Positions 1 through 11,429 of a DNA stretch of 64,000 nucleotides are shown in pieces. The notes under the pieces were generated by a model, which saw only the letters and a list, made by a program, of their open reading frames with translations, searched no databases and was not told the origin of the DNA. The stretch spans positions 5,050,834 to 5,114,833 of the forward strand of contig JAQFVV010006270.1 of the NCBI GenBank assembly GCA_028023455.1, given 5' to 3'. Numbering within the stretch: position 1 is the stretch's first letter; every line of letters starts with the position of its first letter. Source of the DNA: Epiperipatus broadwayi. Lineage: Eukaryota; Onychophora; Udeonychophora; Euonychophora; Peripatidae. The position numbers were made by a program, and so were the translations under genes.

Positions 1-1744
1 AAAAAGGCAGGACCAGTTTTGAACATTGTCTTGGTTTGCCTATTATTCTTTTGGTTGGTTTTGGATTAAAGAATCCAGACCACTCTACGATGAAATAATT
101 CTTCATGTGAGAGTAGACCGGAGCTTTTGCTGACATTGTTACTGAAGATGAACACCAGAGAAGCTTTCAAGACTAGCCTATGGAATCAGCACCAAGAACA
201 ACTGGCTGAGCTCATTCTAAACCAAAAAACTATGCATAGTAAGCTACAATCTTCATGAATTCACCAAAACTTACCGGTAAGCTATGACTCGTTATTCCCT
301 ATTGTGACAAAATTGAGCATTTGCAAACAATTCTTAAAAATATACATATAATAGAATCCCGATAGAGACTTTAATTTTCCTGTTCAAGAGACTCTTATTT
401 AAACAAGAACTTTTTTTTAATTGTTTAACTGTTGTGTTTTTTATTAATAATTTCATATTGGAATTAGTGTGTGTCCTCTCCAATTTATTTAATTACAATT
501 TAACGTTAAATATTTTCAGTTTGTTAAAATAAAAGAGTTCTACTTTTATCAACTTTTTTTTCATTGTGCTTTATTAATAATTATTATTAGTATTTATTAT
601 GAAGTTTATTATTAGTTTAGTGAGATTTAAAAATATCATTTACCTTTGCCAATATGTTTAACAACTTCCAGGAAAAATAATATTTAAGAAAAATAATTTT
701 CATTACGGTAAAATCTAATACCGATTCTTTAAAAGCATTTTTTTCTTTTAACTTGCGAGACATGCTGGCGACATATTTCAGCGGATTCTTATGGATCCTG
801 GCACCCAGATTAAATAAATTAAAAGCTGATTTCATCAATAGCACAATTTGTAACAAATTCTAGGCTGAGTTGATCAGGAAACATAGTTATGTTTTTAGAA
901 ATAGAAATACAACTTTCTTCTTTTTGACATAACTTGATCAACTCGTGCATTTATAATGCGTATAGAGGCCTAGCAAGATGGAAAACGTTATATATACAAA
1001 ACTGTTTCCTTTTACTTTATTTTTCTTTGCAAAGCATTTTGAATGAAGCCATCGTGTGCTTATGCTTTAAAAAATATTGGTTTATAAATTTATCTGGTAT
1101 TCATTTTTATATTTCTGATATCTACTTTGTATTATTTGTTGATGTTAATATCATTACTATCGATTTATTTTTTTTCATTGTACTGTATTATTAATTTAAA
1201 GCTATGAGTAGTTTACTCATTTAATTTTCACTCTTTTTCTCTGAAAGTAAAAATAAATATTTATAAATAAATATTTTTTAAGATTTATCTATGTATTATT
1301 AGTGATCTGTGTTCTCTCCAATAAAAACAGTGTCAAAAAGATTTAATGGTGTATGATTTTTTTTTTTACAATTCCTTATCCACACAATTTTTATATTAAG
1401 ATTGTCTTAAAAATTTGCCTTGTATATCATACCATAATCCCCTCATGGACACAAGGTAATGAAATTAGATTATTAGTGGTGATTTTCCAGTTATCATCAC
1501 CAAGATATTTATCCCATTATCTCCAAGTCCATTTTGTTTTATAAACAAACTACTTCTTAATTCTTATTTCAGTGACCAATTGCTCATTATATTTTTTCTT
1601 GCTACTCCTAATAGCATCTTGATGTTTCAAAGAACTTACTAAAGCTTATGAAGTAGTGTTAAAAAGGAGCTGCTAAAATAAATAGTATAAAAATATGGAA
1701 TACAACCCTCCCTGATAGTAAATGTTATCATTAAAATAAATATT
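1..1744. other. No gene recognised
   Basis: Positions 1-300 are less AT-rich and hold a 36-codon frame (148-258) of no known family. The rest is AT-rich with homopolymers and no supported feature. Confidence 0.5.
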
Positions 1745-1880
1745 TAATGGCTTAGTGCTTTAGAGTTTATAAGAAGTTTAAATACCAGAACTGACTGTGT
1801 TCAAACCACAATTCATGAACCTTGAGTTTCAGAATCCATCACTCTACTACTGTACTAAACCAAACAGGCTCAAAGGATAA
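1745..1880 (-). mobile_element. Second SINE family, diverged copy
   Basis: The minus strand has ttagtacagtagtagagtga, ggtttgaacac and an aaacttcttataaactct tail. Confidence 0.55.
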
Positions 1881-2400
1881 TCAAATGATTCATTGACTGA
1901 CAGTTTCATAAAAAGGTCATCAAAAAGAACAGAAATAAGCTGTGATCTGTGGACTGTGTTCAAAATCCATCATCCTACCACATCACTAAATTATGCAAAG
2001 TAGTGTTATCATTTGATATAGTACACTAGCAAAAGTAATTCAAACCACCTTTGAATAGAGATTTTAGCTTACATGCTAATCTTTCACCACTTAATCCACT
2101 TCCAAGACACCAAACTGCTCTACAAATCTATTCCAAACTGACACATTTAATTTTTGTAATCTTTTATTGCACATTAACATTGCTTTTATTTAGTAACAAA
2201 AATCATTATACAAGTCTAACATCATAGAAAAAATAGTAGAAATTGTTTTGGTATTTTTGTTTTATACACAACAGTAGACAGTTGATCTCATGCTGTGTGG
2301 TTTATCTTATATGTTTTCTTAACTTTGTAACAAATCAATTAGTTGATATTGCTGATCACAAACTGGATACAATAAAATAAACTCTGTAGTCAACCTTTTT
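1881..2400. other. No gene recognised
   Basis: AT-rich; a faint tRNA-like B box near 1960 is the only structure seen. Confidence 0.5.
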
Positions 2401-2473
2401 TTACTTCAACTTCCTCAAATAATTTATTTCTGCTCTTTCCAATTTTGTCAAAAGCATTTCAGTTTTTTTAAAT
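2401..2473 (-). other. Possible short terminal exon
   Basis: On the minus strand a ctaat branch-like site and gtag acceptor precede 23 codons and a TAA. The peptide is charged and helix-like (KTEMLLTKLERAEINYLRKL). It is short enough to be chance. Confidence 0.2.
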
Positions 2474-2646
2474 CTACATTAGCAGATCTTGTTTGCTCTA
2501 CTCATTGGTGGAGCCACCAACTACATACCAAACTATACCAGAAAAGGCTAATCCATAAGCTTTATTTTTAAAATCAAAATCAAAAACAGAAAAGAATGTG
2601 ATATGTTCAAAAACATGAAAATAATGAATTTTAAAAAAAAGTAATA

Positions 2647-2932
2647 ACTGAAATAAATTGAGATATTGCAAGATCTCAAGCACTCATATAAAACTTATCT
2701 GACAGCCAATCAGATGACATGATAGCCATCAAATGAAATCCAAACCTAAACACACAACAAAGATTTTACAAGAAAAGGGTGGCCACCCTTATCTCTATTT
2801 TTCTTTCTATATGTCTTTGTTGTGTGTTTAGGTTTGGATTTCGTTTGATGGCTATCATGTCATCTGATTGGCTGTCAGATAAGTTTTATATGAGTGCTTG
2901 AGATCTTGCAGTATCTCAATTTATTTCAGTTT
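2647..2932. repeat. Long inverted repeat with GGCCACC core
   Basis: Arms 2647-2763 and 2814-2932 are near-perfect inverted copies (tgagatattgcaagatctc and its complement). The loop contains the perfect palindrome aagggtggccaccctt (2776-2791). Confidence 0.9.
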
Positions 2933-3271
2933 TCAACTATCTGCGCTTTTCAAATTAAAATATTATTTTAAAAAAATTAATATATTTTTTAAATGGACAA
3001 TGATTGGTTTACAAATAATATATTTAAAAACATGAAAATATTATAATTTATTTAGAAAATAAATCTTCAGGAAAAAATTAAATTAGTGATGAGAGCAAGC
3101 ACAATTCTATAATAAATTGATAGTATGTGGCAGCAAAAGCAGTTATTTAAAGCAATTAAAGATAGGCCTTGATTGTCAATATCTGATGGGAACAAGTGCC
3201 AAAATTTTAATTCAGCAAAGTAGAGACAATTAAATTTATTCTGAAAGCAGCACAGACAATAAAACATTCAT

Positions 3272-3398
3272 TTAGGTCTTGATATCACTATTCAATGATG
3301 GCAACGATTTTCCCACTGCACCATTGGATGATACTATAACATTAGAACTTGTGACAGTGTTTGATGACACATTTGTCACAGCATCAATTATTTTAAAC
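3272..3398 (-). CDS. Candidate terminal exon, unknown protein
   Basis: On the minus strand a good acceptor (attactttcag) is followed by 41 open codons and a TAA. The peptide is rich in Ser, Val and Asn (FKIIDAVTNV, then SSNGAVGKS) and no family is recognised. An AATAAA lies about 40 bp past the stop, as expected for a 3' end. Its phase does not fit directly after the kinase exon at 43677, so membership of that gene is unproven. A degenerate copy of the same stretch lies in opposite orientation at 6744-6866, which raises the alternative that this is a coding-like part of a repeat. Confidence 0.4.
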
Positions 3399-3616
3399 CT
3401 GAAAGTAATAATTTTGATAATTATTTCTGACAAAATATTGAAAGCTTTTTATTGCTAAGTGATAAATGGTAAAAACAATGTTGTTCTCAATGATATACTT
3501 TAATGAATAATTGATTCCTCAAATTTAAGCTCTGTAGATTTTCATCATTCAGCTATCCCTCATTAATAGTTTTACATTGACCCGATGACAAGATCCATGC
3601 ACAGTGTAAAGACATT

Positions 3617-4107
3617 ATCTTTCTTATTGCATTGCCAAATCCATATAATATTAATATCATTTATATTCTTTATTAGTTTTTATAGTGCTTTTTTACAACC
3701 CACTATTGACAATCTTGATTGCCTCAGCAGTTTTCTTCAGAACTTCTACTTACAACCTCCTATTGATGGTCTTGATCGCCTCAGCAGTCTTTTTCAGAAC
3801 TTCTACTTACAACCTACTATTGACAATCTTGATTGCCTCAGCAGTCTTCTTCAGAACTTCTACTTACAACCTACTATTGATGGTCTTGATTGCCTCAGCA
3901 AAATTCTTCAGAACTTCTACTTACAACCTACTATTGATGGTTTTGATTGCCTCAGAAATCTTCTTCAGAATTTCTACTTATATTTAAATTTGGAAATATA
4001 CGTAGAAGTTCTGAAGAAGATTGCTGGGGCAATCAAAACTGACAATAGTACGTTGTAAAAAAGCATTGTAAAAAATAATAAAGAACATAAATGATATTAA
4101 TATTATT
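3617..4107. mobile_element. Family F foldback element with 57-bp tandem array
   Basis: Outer arms about 3643-3748 and 4000-4104 are inverted copies. Between them a 57-bp unit starts at 3738, 3795, 3852, 3909 and 3966. Flanking direct repeats acagtgtaaagacatt (3601-3616) and acagtgtaaagaacatt (4108-4124) look like a target duplication. The long open frames across this stretch result from the 57-bp period being divisible by three and are not called as genes. Each unit on the minus strand carries tctgaagaagactgctgagg, related to the motif at 45849. Confidence 0.8.
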
Positions 4108-4124
4108 ACAGTGTAAAGAACATT

Positions 4125-4753
4125 CTTGGCTTAAGGCAGTGTGCAAAATTTGAGGGAAATGAGAGAGCTTCTTTTCTAGGCAATATGTTGAAAAATTTCT
4201 TGAAAGATTTGAATCAAGATCTGTTCATTATGTTCTTCAATGATATTCATAACATTTTCTGTACCTAACATTTCCCACAGAGATTTACATTTGATTTCAA
4301 AATAAATAATTGTATTTTCATGTTTTTAAACACATATGTTTTTCACTCATTATTTGTTATAAAAATATATTAATTTCATGTTTGTTTTCTAAAAAAAATA
4401 TTATTATTATGTTTTCAACCATTTTACAATATTTTGTTGTTGTTTCTAATCATTTTAAAAGAAAAATACGAAATTTATTGATTACCTTATCCTGGCTTAT
4501 TTTAGTTATATGTGTGGTGGCTTCACTAATAGTTAGGGCTTATATGTAAATGGCTGTCATTGGCATATGGATTTAAAAAGAATCATCTTCTTCATACAGT
4601 AATAAAATTTTAATTTTATTATGAATTTTAAAAAGGACGACTAAAAGAAATAATACCAAGTAAAATCATTATAATTTGAACACTTTATCTTGATATAAAT
4701 TAACAATTAAAATGATTATTGCCAAACATTCTCTAACAACCCCCCCCCCTTCT
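4125..4753. other. No gene recognised
   Basis: AT-rich unique-looking DNA with a C9-10 run near 4741. Confidence 0.5.
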
Positions 4754-4897
4754 TTAAATGGACATCATTATGCCTCTTTTGTTTGGACATATCAGCCCTA
4801 TAGGAACATAATGGTCTTGAAAGGTAACGGATGTGTCAATCTGATAATCAAAGGTTACATCGCCTCTTAAACATCGACTAATATCTTCATTATTTTT

Positions 4898-5011
4898 TTA
4901 TTCTACATAAGCGTTGTTAACTGAGAGGTCATCACCGCCGTCTTGCAAACAAGTAGTTGGTTGCAGACGGCTGCTGTGACATATGAAAAATTCTTTTTTA
5001 TACTCCTTTAG
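4898..5011 (-). CDS. Candidate terminal exon, possibly broken
   Basis: The minus strand is open after a TAG acceptor-like site (cta at 5012-5014) for 37 codons. It includes LQDGGDDLSVNNAYVE and then TAA at 4898-4900. GC content is near one half in the middle, well above the flanks. The same frame stays coding-like past the stop to 4754, with CLRGDVTFDYQIDTSVTFQ and a second stop. Either this is a last exon with an unusual 3' UTR, or the whole of 4754-5011 is a gene relic with one nonsense codon. No family is recognised. The exon at 5433-5504 would splice to it in phase. Confidence 0.35.
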   Translation of the reverse strand, partial: LKEYKKEFFICHSSRLQPTTCLQDGGDDLSVNNAYVE

Positions 5012-5432
5012 CTATGACCCGGGACATTGTTTTGTCTTAATAATAATTCGTTTTACAATAATTCTCTGTACTCCAGAATTATTTATTTTATCTGTCCAAT
5101 AAAATGAAAAAGATATGGAAAACATTATGTCGTGACATGCCGCAATATATATCACTACATAGATATTTTTAGACAATTTCAAAATAAATTAGTTTTGAAA
5201 ATTTTGTTTTAAACATATATTTTAATAAATAAAAAACACTATTTTTGAATAAAGTAAAATAAATTTTTAAATTTTTTTTTTAAAAAAAAACGTATATTCA
5301 TCATTAATAATCTATGATGTCTAGAACAGAGAAAAACATTAATAACAATTTATATCTTCCCAATAATAGAAAGCAAAAAAAGTCTAGATAAAAGTTTCAT
5401 TAAAACTAATGCAGGAGAAAAAATATTTCTAC

Positions 5433-5504
5433 AGCTATGAATTTCCCATTTGTGTCCACGCAAGCATTAAACTCACTTCTCCGGCAATCAATGAGACCCA
5501 TTAG
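5433..5504 (-). CDS. Candidate internal exon of 72 bp
   Basis: On the minus strand a pyrimidine-rich tract ending in tacctag precedes exactly 24 open codons, followed by a GTAGAA donor. Both borders are phase 0. The peptide includes GLIDCRRSEFNACVDTNGKF, with balanced composition in a very AT-rich setting. No family is recognised. It could join in phase to the open stretch ending at 4898. The short length leaves room for chance. Confidence 0.4.
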
Positions 5505-6336
5505 CTAGGTACAACAGGTCAGGGAGAGCAAAAAAAGGGTGATCGGAACTCCCATTCATCACTCAAAATAAACTTTTAAATTACTTTTTTAATGTTTTCT
5601 TGGCTAGACATGCGATCAGAAGCCAATGTAGCCAGACTTTCTTTATGTTTACAATATTATTATAACTAAATCAGTTTTGAGTAAAAAAAAATACTACTAG
5701 TAGTATTACCTACGTCATTAATATTAGCAATAATAATATTTAATTTTTCAAAACGTAACCTAAAACAGATCTATAATTATTTTTAAACAAAAAATATAAA
5801 GAACAGTAAAAAAAACTGTAGGAACATAAATTTCAATATATAGTTGAAAAACTATTTTTTTATTATTATCGAAACACGAAACAGGTAAATCAAAGACATA
5901 GTTTTTAAAAAAGTAAAATAAACAAAATGGCACTTATATGTTAAGTATATGAATCAAAGTGACATTTAGTGGTGGTTGCCAATATATATATATGATGTGT
6001 AATAATACGCAGATAATATGAGCAAAGTAGGCGAATCCTAAAAGTTAAAACAGCCAAGAAATGGATAAAGCAAAGCTGAGAGCCATGACTCAAAATTCAG
6101 CCATAAAAAAAATATATTAAAGAAATGTCATGCTTTCTAAACACAGATATTTAAGTCATATCTATTTCTCTCTATATATAGTATATATTCAAATGTCGTG
6201 ATGTAATAATAGTGCATCCATGTTTGTGAGCTGAGTAAATTTATCAGATTTAATCAAACTTAGAATTTTTTTTCAAGTTGATGGCCTTTCTCCATCTTGG
6301 ATAATAATCCAATTTTGGTCATCAAATATATGTCAA
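5505..6336. other. No gene recognised
   Basis: AT-rich; no repeat or frame supported. Confidence 0.5.
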
Positions 6337-6424
6337 CTTAGTGGCCTAGCGGTTAGCTGCCTTCCAAGCAACTGGCCCGGGCTCGCTTCCCGGTCAACGT
6401 TCTGACATATATATAAAAAAAAAA
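6337..6424 (+). mobile_element. tRNA-Gly-derived SINE
   Basis: The head gtggcctagcggttagc, tgccttccaagca (TCC anticodon position) and gggctcgcttcccgg match tRNA-Gly A and B boxes. It is not a tRNA gene: the acceptor stem is incomplete and a gacatatat plus A-rich tail follows. Same family as 9670 and 20174. Confidence 0.8.
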
Positions 6425-6743
6425 CTATTCATACTTTAAAAAAATAATATATTGCTCAAATTGTGCACTCCTTTATTAATCCTTTATAGAGAACTGCTGG
6501 AAAGCCTTTGGCTCTATAGTAAACTGTTTAAAGGTTATTTTTATATGGAAATAGTAAAGTATTATAACTATATGAAGGACGATGAGTAGGGGAAGATAAA
6601 ATAGGGAGAGTGAATATTGGCTAGAAGAAATTTAATCCTCTTATTTATATCTTATAAATACATTGAAGCACATTTTGACACTAATCACATCATTATTGAT
6701 ATATATCATAAAATAAATCCTCACACCGAACCAAATCAAGTCA

Positions 6744-6866
6744 AATAATTGATGCTATGACCAATCACGTGTAGTCAAACACGGTCACAAGTTCCAATGC
6801 TATAGTATCATCCAATGGTGCAGTGTGAAAATGGTTGCCATCAGTGGTGTTTTATTGTCTGTGCTG
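6744..6866 (+). pseudogene. Degenerate reverse copy of the 3.3-kb exon candidate
   Basis: The plus strand matches the reverse complement of 3272-3398 (cacaagttccaatgctatag, atcatccaatggtgcagtg) with in-frame stops (gtg tag, gtg tga). Homology continues into ttttattgtctgtgctgctt, the stretch just past the stop in the other copy. Confidence 0.6.
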
Positions 6867-7309
6867 CTTTTACTATACATTTAATTTAAATCAGTTGTAG
6901 TTAATCTGGGTATCAATTTTAGGAAAAGATCTAATTTTCTAAGAATAGCTTTTACTTATTTTCATCTAAGGTGTTATGATCTTGAATGCCACCCCCTTGT
7001 TTAGAGAGCTATTCTGCAGATCCAAGCTTTCAAATTATTTTCATATAGTATTAGATTTTCATCATTTAACATGAATTTCTAATTCGTGGAAATATTGACC
7101 CTATATATGTTGTACAAACTACACTAATTTGATCATTATTCTAATGAATCCAATGGAATGTAGAAATGAGAGATTATCTCTAAACTTAATAATTGATTTA
7201 TTAAGTTTGTGTGTAGCAATTAATACTTGGATACTCAATAGAGATGGAAACAACATCAATCTGTCACCTGTATGAAAATATATATATATTTTAAAAAGTC
7301 ACGTGACTT

Positions 7310-7570
7310 CATTGCTTAGAAGTTCCTGCACCAGTTATTGCTTGAGAACTCATAAGATGTTTGAGCGACAGCACTGCAAGTGCCAGAATCGATCCTGGGG
7401 CCTCCCAATCCCAAGTCGGACATTCTACCAACTGTGAGCAATTGCTCGGGGCAAAATGCTAAATGCTTTATTGCTTGGAAGTTCTATAAGAAGTTTGAGT
7501 GCCAGACCTGTGAGTGCCAGAATTGAACCTGTGACCTCCCGATCCTAAGTCGGATACTCTACCAATCTAC
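7310..7570 (-). mobile_element. Second tRNA-derived SINE family, two tandem copies
   Basis: Minus-strand heads ttggtagagtatccgactta and ttggtagaatgtccgacttg with B boxes ggttcaattc and ggatcgattc are followed by an aacttcttatagaacttcca and caagcaataaagc tail. The two copies lie back to back (about 7310-7440 and 7450-7570). Confidence 0.75.
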
Positions 7571-7787
7571 ACTTTTAAGTGTGGGATCAGACTTCAGAAA
7601 TATCATTATTACAATCATGCGTGATTGATGATTCTGCTTCAGCATACTAATATCAAAATAACAAACTCTAAATCATAATTCATCCCACCTATTTATGAAG
7701 AAATATAACTTCTTCCTTTATGTATGATTTCAATACTGGGGAAAAAAGAAATTTACAAAATTTATATATTACATAAGGAATCCCACC

Positions 7788-7905
7788 TTCATTGTTAAAA
7801 GGAGGTTGCCATGACAACAGTTTGAGATTGTTGATTGTTATCTACATTGAGATTGTCTAAGGGTTGACTGGTTTCTAATGATTATATATTTATATAGGAT
7901 AAAAA
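7788..7905 (+). repeat. Family D single arm
   Basis: attgttaaaaggaggttgcc, gacaacagtttga and gattgtctaagggttgactg match 50790-50890. Confidence 0.7.
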
Positions 7906-8190
7906 ATGTCAATTTAATATTTGTACGAATAAATAAATAATGGTAAAAATATTCTCTGAAGACTTTTTACACAATTGAATGAGATAAAGTTTCTTATTAA
8001 TAAGATATAGTGTATTTGCATATATGTAATTCAAATTGCTCAGGTATATCATTATAGATTAATGTTAACATAAATGTTCTTTCTATTTTGGAATATGGCA
8101 GCTTCATTCACATTTCATGGATAAAGTCCAAAATATATTTGGATTGTAGTTTCAAACACAGTCTTCTTTCATTTACTTGGAATGACATAA

Positions 8191-8418
8191 GCCACAAAGC
8201 ATCACATGATCACCATTCTTTATGCTTACACAAGCTGTTTACACAGAGGCAACTCCCCATACAGTAGCGAAACTCAATGCAAGCTAAAAAAACTAGTCTG
8301 GGGACATTGGATGAGTAGGCACTAGTTAGGGATTTTATGTACAAACCTTCCTGCATCCATTAATTACTCTGGTTTGTACTGAGTGGTGCTACTGTATGGA
8401 GAATTTTGCCTCTGTGTG
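8191..8418 (-). mobile_element. FB-1 copy
   Basis: It is flanked by the direct repeat ggaatgacataa (8179-8190 and 8419-8430). The constant 3' end (minus strand ...gatcatgtgatgc) is on the left; the 5' gcaaaattctcc end is on the right. The two arms form a hairpin. Confidence 0.8.
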
Positions 8419-8862
8419 GGAATGACATAAAGTTATATGTTTTGCATCAGTTTTTTGACCTTAATGAAGTTAGCAACATCCTGGCATCTTGACAGTTCTA
8501 AGCCATGTCAAGACAATAGACTGCAGGCAATTTCTTTGTCTTACATAGACAAATGATAAAAACAAAGTATAACTTTAGAGTGCTTTAGCCTGATAAGTGG
8601 ATCAAGTTAGAATCACAACCTTGATTTATCATGGCTTCACTGTGGATATTCTTAAAAATACTGTTAGCAGTGATTAATAATGGGCTTAATTCATAGTCAG
8701 ATTCACTGGATCAAAATAAATCACTTTTTTGCCCAATTTTTTCAGTGTCATGTGACTTTTTCTGCTATTGTAATATAAACTTTTTCTTTCCAAATCTTTT
8801 TATAGTTTTACTACAGTTTTTGCAAAATAGTCATTTATGCAGAATTTAAGAGTTAAAAGTTA

Positions 8863-9040
8863 TTTATATTCCAATGATAATGGACTTACAAAATGGATAC
8901 CTTATTTCTTTCTAATTTATTCTATTTGTTAGAACTATGAAGTACTTAACATCTATTCCAATAGTAATGGACTTATAAAATGGATATCTAATTTATTCAA
9001 GTTAGAATTATGAAATTTTTAATTCCTATTCCAAATTCTT
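8863..9040 (+). repeat. Two-copy diverged direct repeat, about 88 bp
   Basis: attccaatgataatggactt and attccaatagtaatggactt head the two units. Confidence 0.65.
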
Positions 9041-9157
9041 CATACAAATAATATTTTTCCTACATGCAAATCAATTTATAGTTTTATTAAAAACTTCATT
9101 TTAAATAGTGTTTTCCTGAAGGTTTGTGATGATGATGTTCTAGTTGTGTTTTCATAT

Positions 9158-9548
9158 ATTGGACTATTTCCATCATCTAATATGCATATTGAATGTTTTT
9201 AGAAAAATTTAACTATATTTAAATATTTTTAAGTACATTCAACTGTTAGTAATAGCACATCAAACAGGTTAGTATACTAACAATTCAAAACAAAGCAAAG
9301 CTCTCCATATAGTAGTGCCATCTTGTGCTAACAAGAGCAATCAATGGATGCCAGAAGGCTTGTGCATAAAATCCCTATCTAGTGATGTTTAGTATACTAA
9401 CCTTTGGTTTGGTGTGAGGATGTTTAGTATACTAACCTGTTTGATGTGCTATTACTAACAGTTGAATGTATTTGAAATATTTAAATATAGTTAAATTTTT
9501 CTAAAAACATTCAATATGCATATTTGATGATGGAAATAATCCAACATA
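9158..9548. repeat. Long inverted repeat interrupted by FB-1
   Basis: Left arm about 9158-9281 and right arm about 9423-9548 are inverted copies (ccatcatctaatatgcatat and its complement). The loop holds an FB-1 insertion and a second tagtatactaac. Confidence 0.85.
9282..9389 (+). mobile_element. FB-1 copy in a palindrome loop
   Basis: It is flanked by tagtatactaac at 9270-9281 and 9390-9401. It runs from aaagcaaagctctcc to agtgatgttt and keeps one arm only. It lies between the arms of the 9158-9548 inverted repeat. Confidence 0.75.
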
Positions 9549-9669
9549 AAAATACAATCATTTTAAATTCTTTTGTTTTCTTTTATTCTTCAGCTAAGAA
9601 ATGTTTGCCTTTTTTGCTAAAGGGTCATTTCCCAAAAATTATTCCAAAGACAATGTTAAATTTACTTTT

Positions 9670-9766
9670 TTTTTCCTTTCATATGTCAAAGTTTTGACCG
9701 GTAAGCTAACACGGGCCAGATGCTTGGAAGGCAGCTATGCTAACAGCTAGGCCACCAACGCTTGAC
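9670..9766 (-). mobile_element. tRNA-Gly-derived SINE with 17-bp target duplication
   Basis: It is flanked by atgttaaatttactttt at 9653-9669 and 9767-9783. On the minus strand: gcgttggtggcctagctg, the tgccttccaagca loop, a decayed B box and a catatgaaaggaaaaaaa tail. Confidence 0.85.
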
Positions 9767-9783
9767 ATGTTAAATTTACTTTT

Positions 9784-11429
9784 CTACAACTTAATGTCTT
9801 ATCTCAAGAAATATATATTCATTATTTCTAATCTTTTTGACTCTTTTAATACTGAAAAACCATTGAAATTATTTTTAAAAGGTGTTATTATTTCAATTAT
9901 ATATCTGATGTATCAAATCTCTATTACCAATGTGGTTTCTCAAAAGCTTGATTTAGTTTTTAGATTCAAAACTTCCATTGTTACTTTGAAATAGAAAAGT
10001 AATTTGTCTTAATGCAAATCCCAAGGTCAGCTTTCTATTGAATATTGTTCTCATAAGTCCCCTCTTAACTTCTTGTAATATATAGTTTAACTAATCATCT
10101 CTTGCTTCTTTTCACACTATTATTTTGTCTGTCTAATCTACTGATCATTATGGATCTTCCACACAGTTCTAAAAGTAATACTTTACCCAATTTTACTTAT
10201 CATATTGATATCATTACATTTTTCAATTTCACTCAATCCTTTTTTCTCTGCTATTTACGTATAAAATTGTTTTACACAAAATGGCTTTTCTGTGTTTTTT
10301 TTTACTTCTTAATACTTGCTATTCGCTAAATAATAAATGTACTTTTTATAGATTGCTATAAAAAAACAATAAGTAAATTTGTCCTTTAGTTATTGTTTTG
10401 TTCAATGCAGTGAAACAATAGTGTCACTATTTAATACCCTGAGAAGCTTCGGCAAAGTATTCAAGTCTGTTTTAAAGTAATTAGAAGAAATATCAACTTA
10501 ACCACAAAATGTTCTCAAATATTCATGGTCTATTGAATGGCTTTATTGCTTGTAAATTCAAAATAGTTTGAACACTGGAAATAACAGAACTGAATTTGAT
10601 TCAAGAATTTTATCCTCTAGAATCTGAATACTCAACCATTGCACTAAAGCATGCATGGTGTTTATAATCTTAATTGCTACCACAGAAACATGAATTTTCA
10701 GATTCTCTTCTTTCATTCTGAAAAGGACCCTAGCAATGGATAAAAATTCTGTGTCAAACCACAGGTATAAATAGGCAAGCATTCATCCATGAATATACAC
10801 AGTTACTATAAAATGTTTTTTTTTTTAAAAAAAAAATGATGTAAAAGTATGCTAATTAGAAGTAGAACATTAGTAAAAGTTGTACAATAACTGCATTTAG
10901 GTTTCACTATATTAACAACGGTGGATGTAGTGGTTTGTGAAATGTGAGAATCATCATGCTTACATCAGCAGATATTGATATCCTCAATGGATTCTCTTCA
11001 CTCATAAGAAAAGTTTATGAAACTTGACGTAGTGAATTATGAAAATCCATATGCTTACATTAAACAAAGAGTATTTTTTTTATGTATTCTACACAATCAT
11101 ATGAAAAGTTTATGATGTTATCTGGACATGTCAGAAAAATGTTCACATCTGATGGAAGAGAAAGCTAATTTCATTTGTCAGTAAGATGATACTATATCAT
11201 ATTTATAAACAAAATGTTCTGGTAACTGAATACTTCATTTCTAAAACATTGGATAAATCATAAAAAATAAAAAAACAGAAATAGAGGAAGAGACAAGAAA
11301 TCTAGAGAAAGATATTCTGAAAAAATATGGAAATGATTTTTTTAAAAAAACGAAAATTATCCATTTTTGTGTGGAAATGACAATAAGAGTATGTTTTTCT
11401 ACTGAAAAAATTCATCGTACTCAAATCTG
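9784..11429. other. No gene recognised apart from one SINE
   Basis: Long AT-rich frames at 9737-9994 and 10102-10329 have no codon structure or homology that I recognise. A weak direct duplication (gtttatga contexts) lies at 10920-11110. Confidence 0.5.
10535..10665 (-). mobile_element. Second SINE family, diverged copy
   Basis: The minus strand has tttagtgcaatggttgagta, gaatcaaattc in the B-box place and a tacaagcaataaagcc tail. Confidence 0.6.

Noticed and set aside
148-258. 36-codon frame MNTREAFKTSLWNQH...
   Set aside because: Balanced composition but no homology recognised and no splice borders; kept only as a note.
3685-4050. CRISPR-like regular array
   Set aside because: The 57-bp units are whole tandem repeats without distinct spacers, in a eukaryotic transposable element.
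3585-4058. 157- and 100-codon frames on the plus strand
   Set aside because: The 57-bp tandem period keeps two frames open at once; both follow from the repeat.
6337-6404. Possible functional tRNA-Gly gene
   Set aside because: The acceptor stem does not close and an A-rich SINE tail follows; two other copies show the same fusion.
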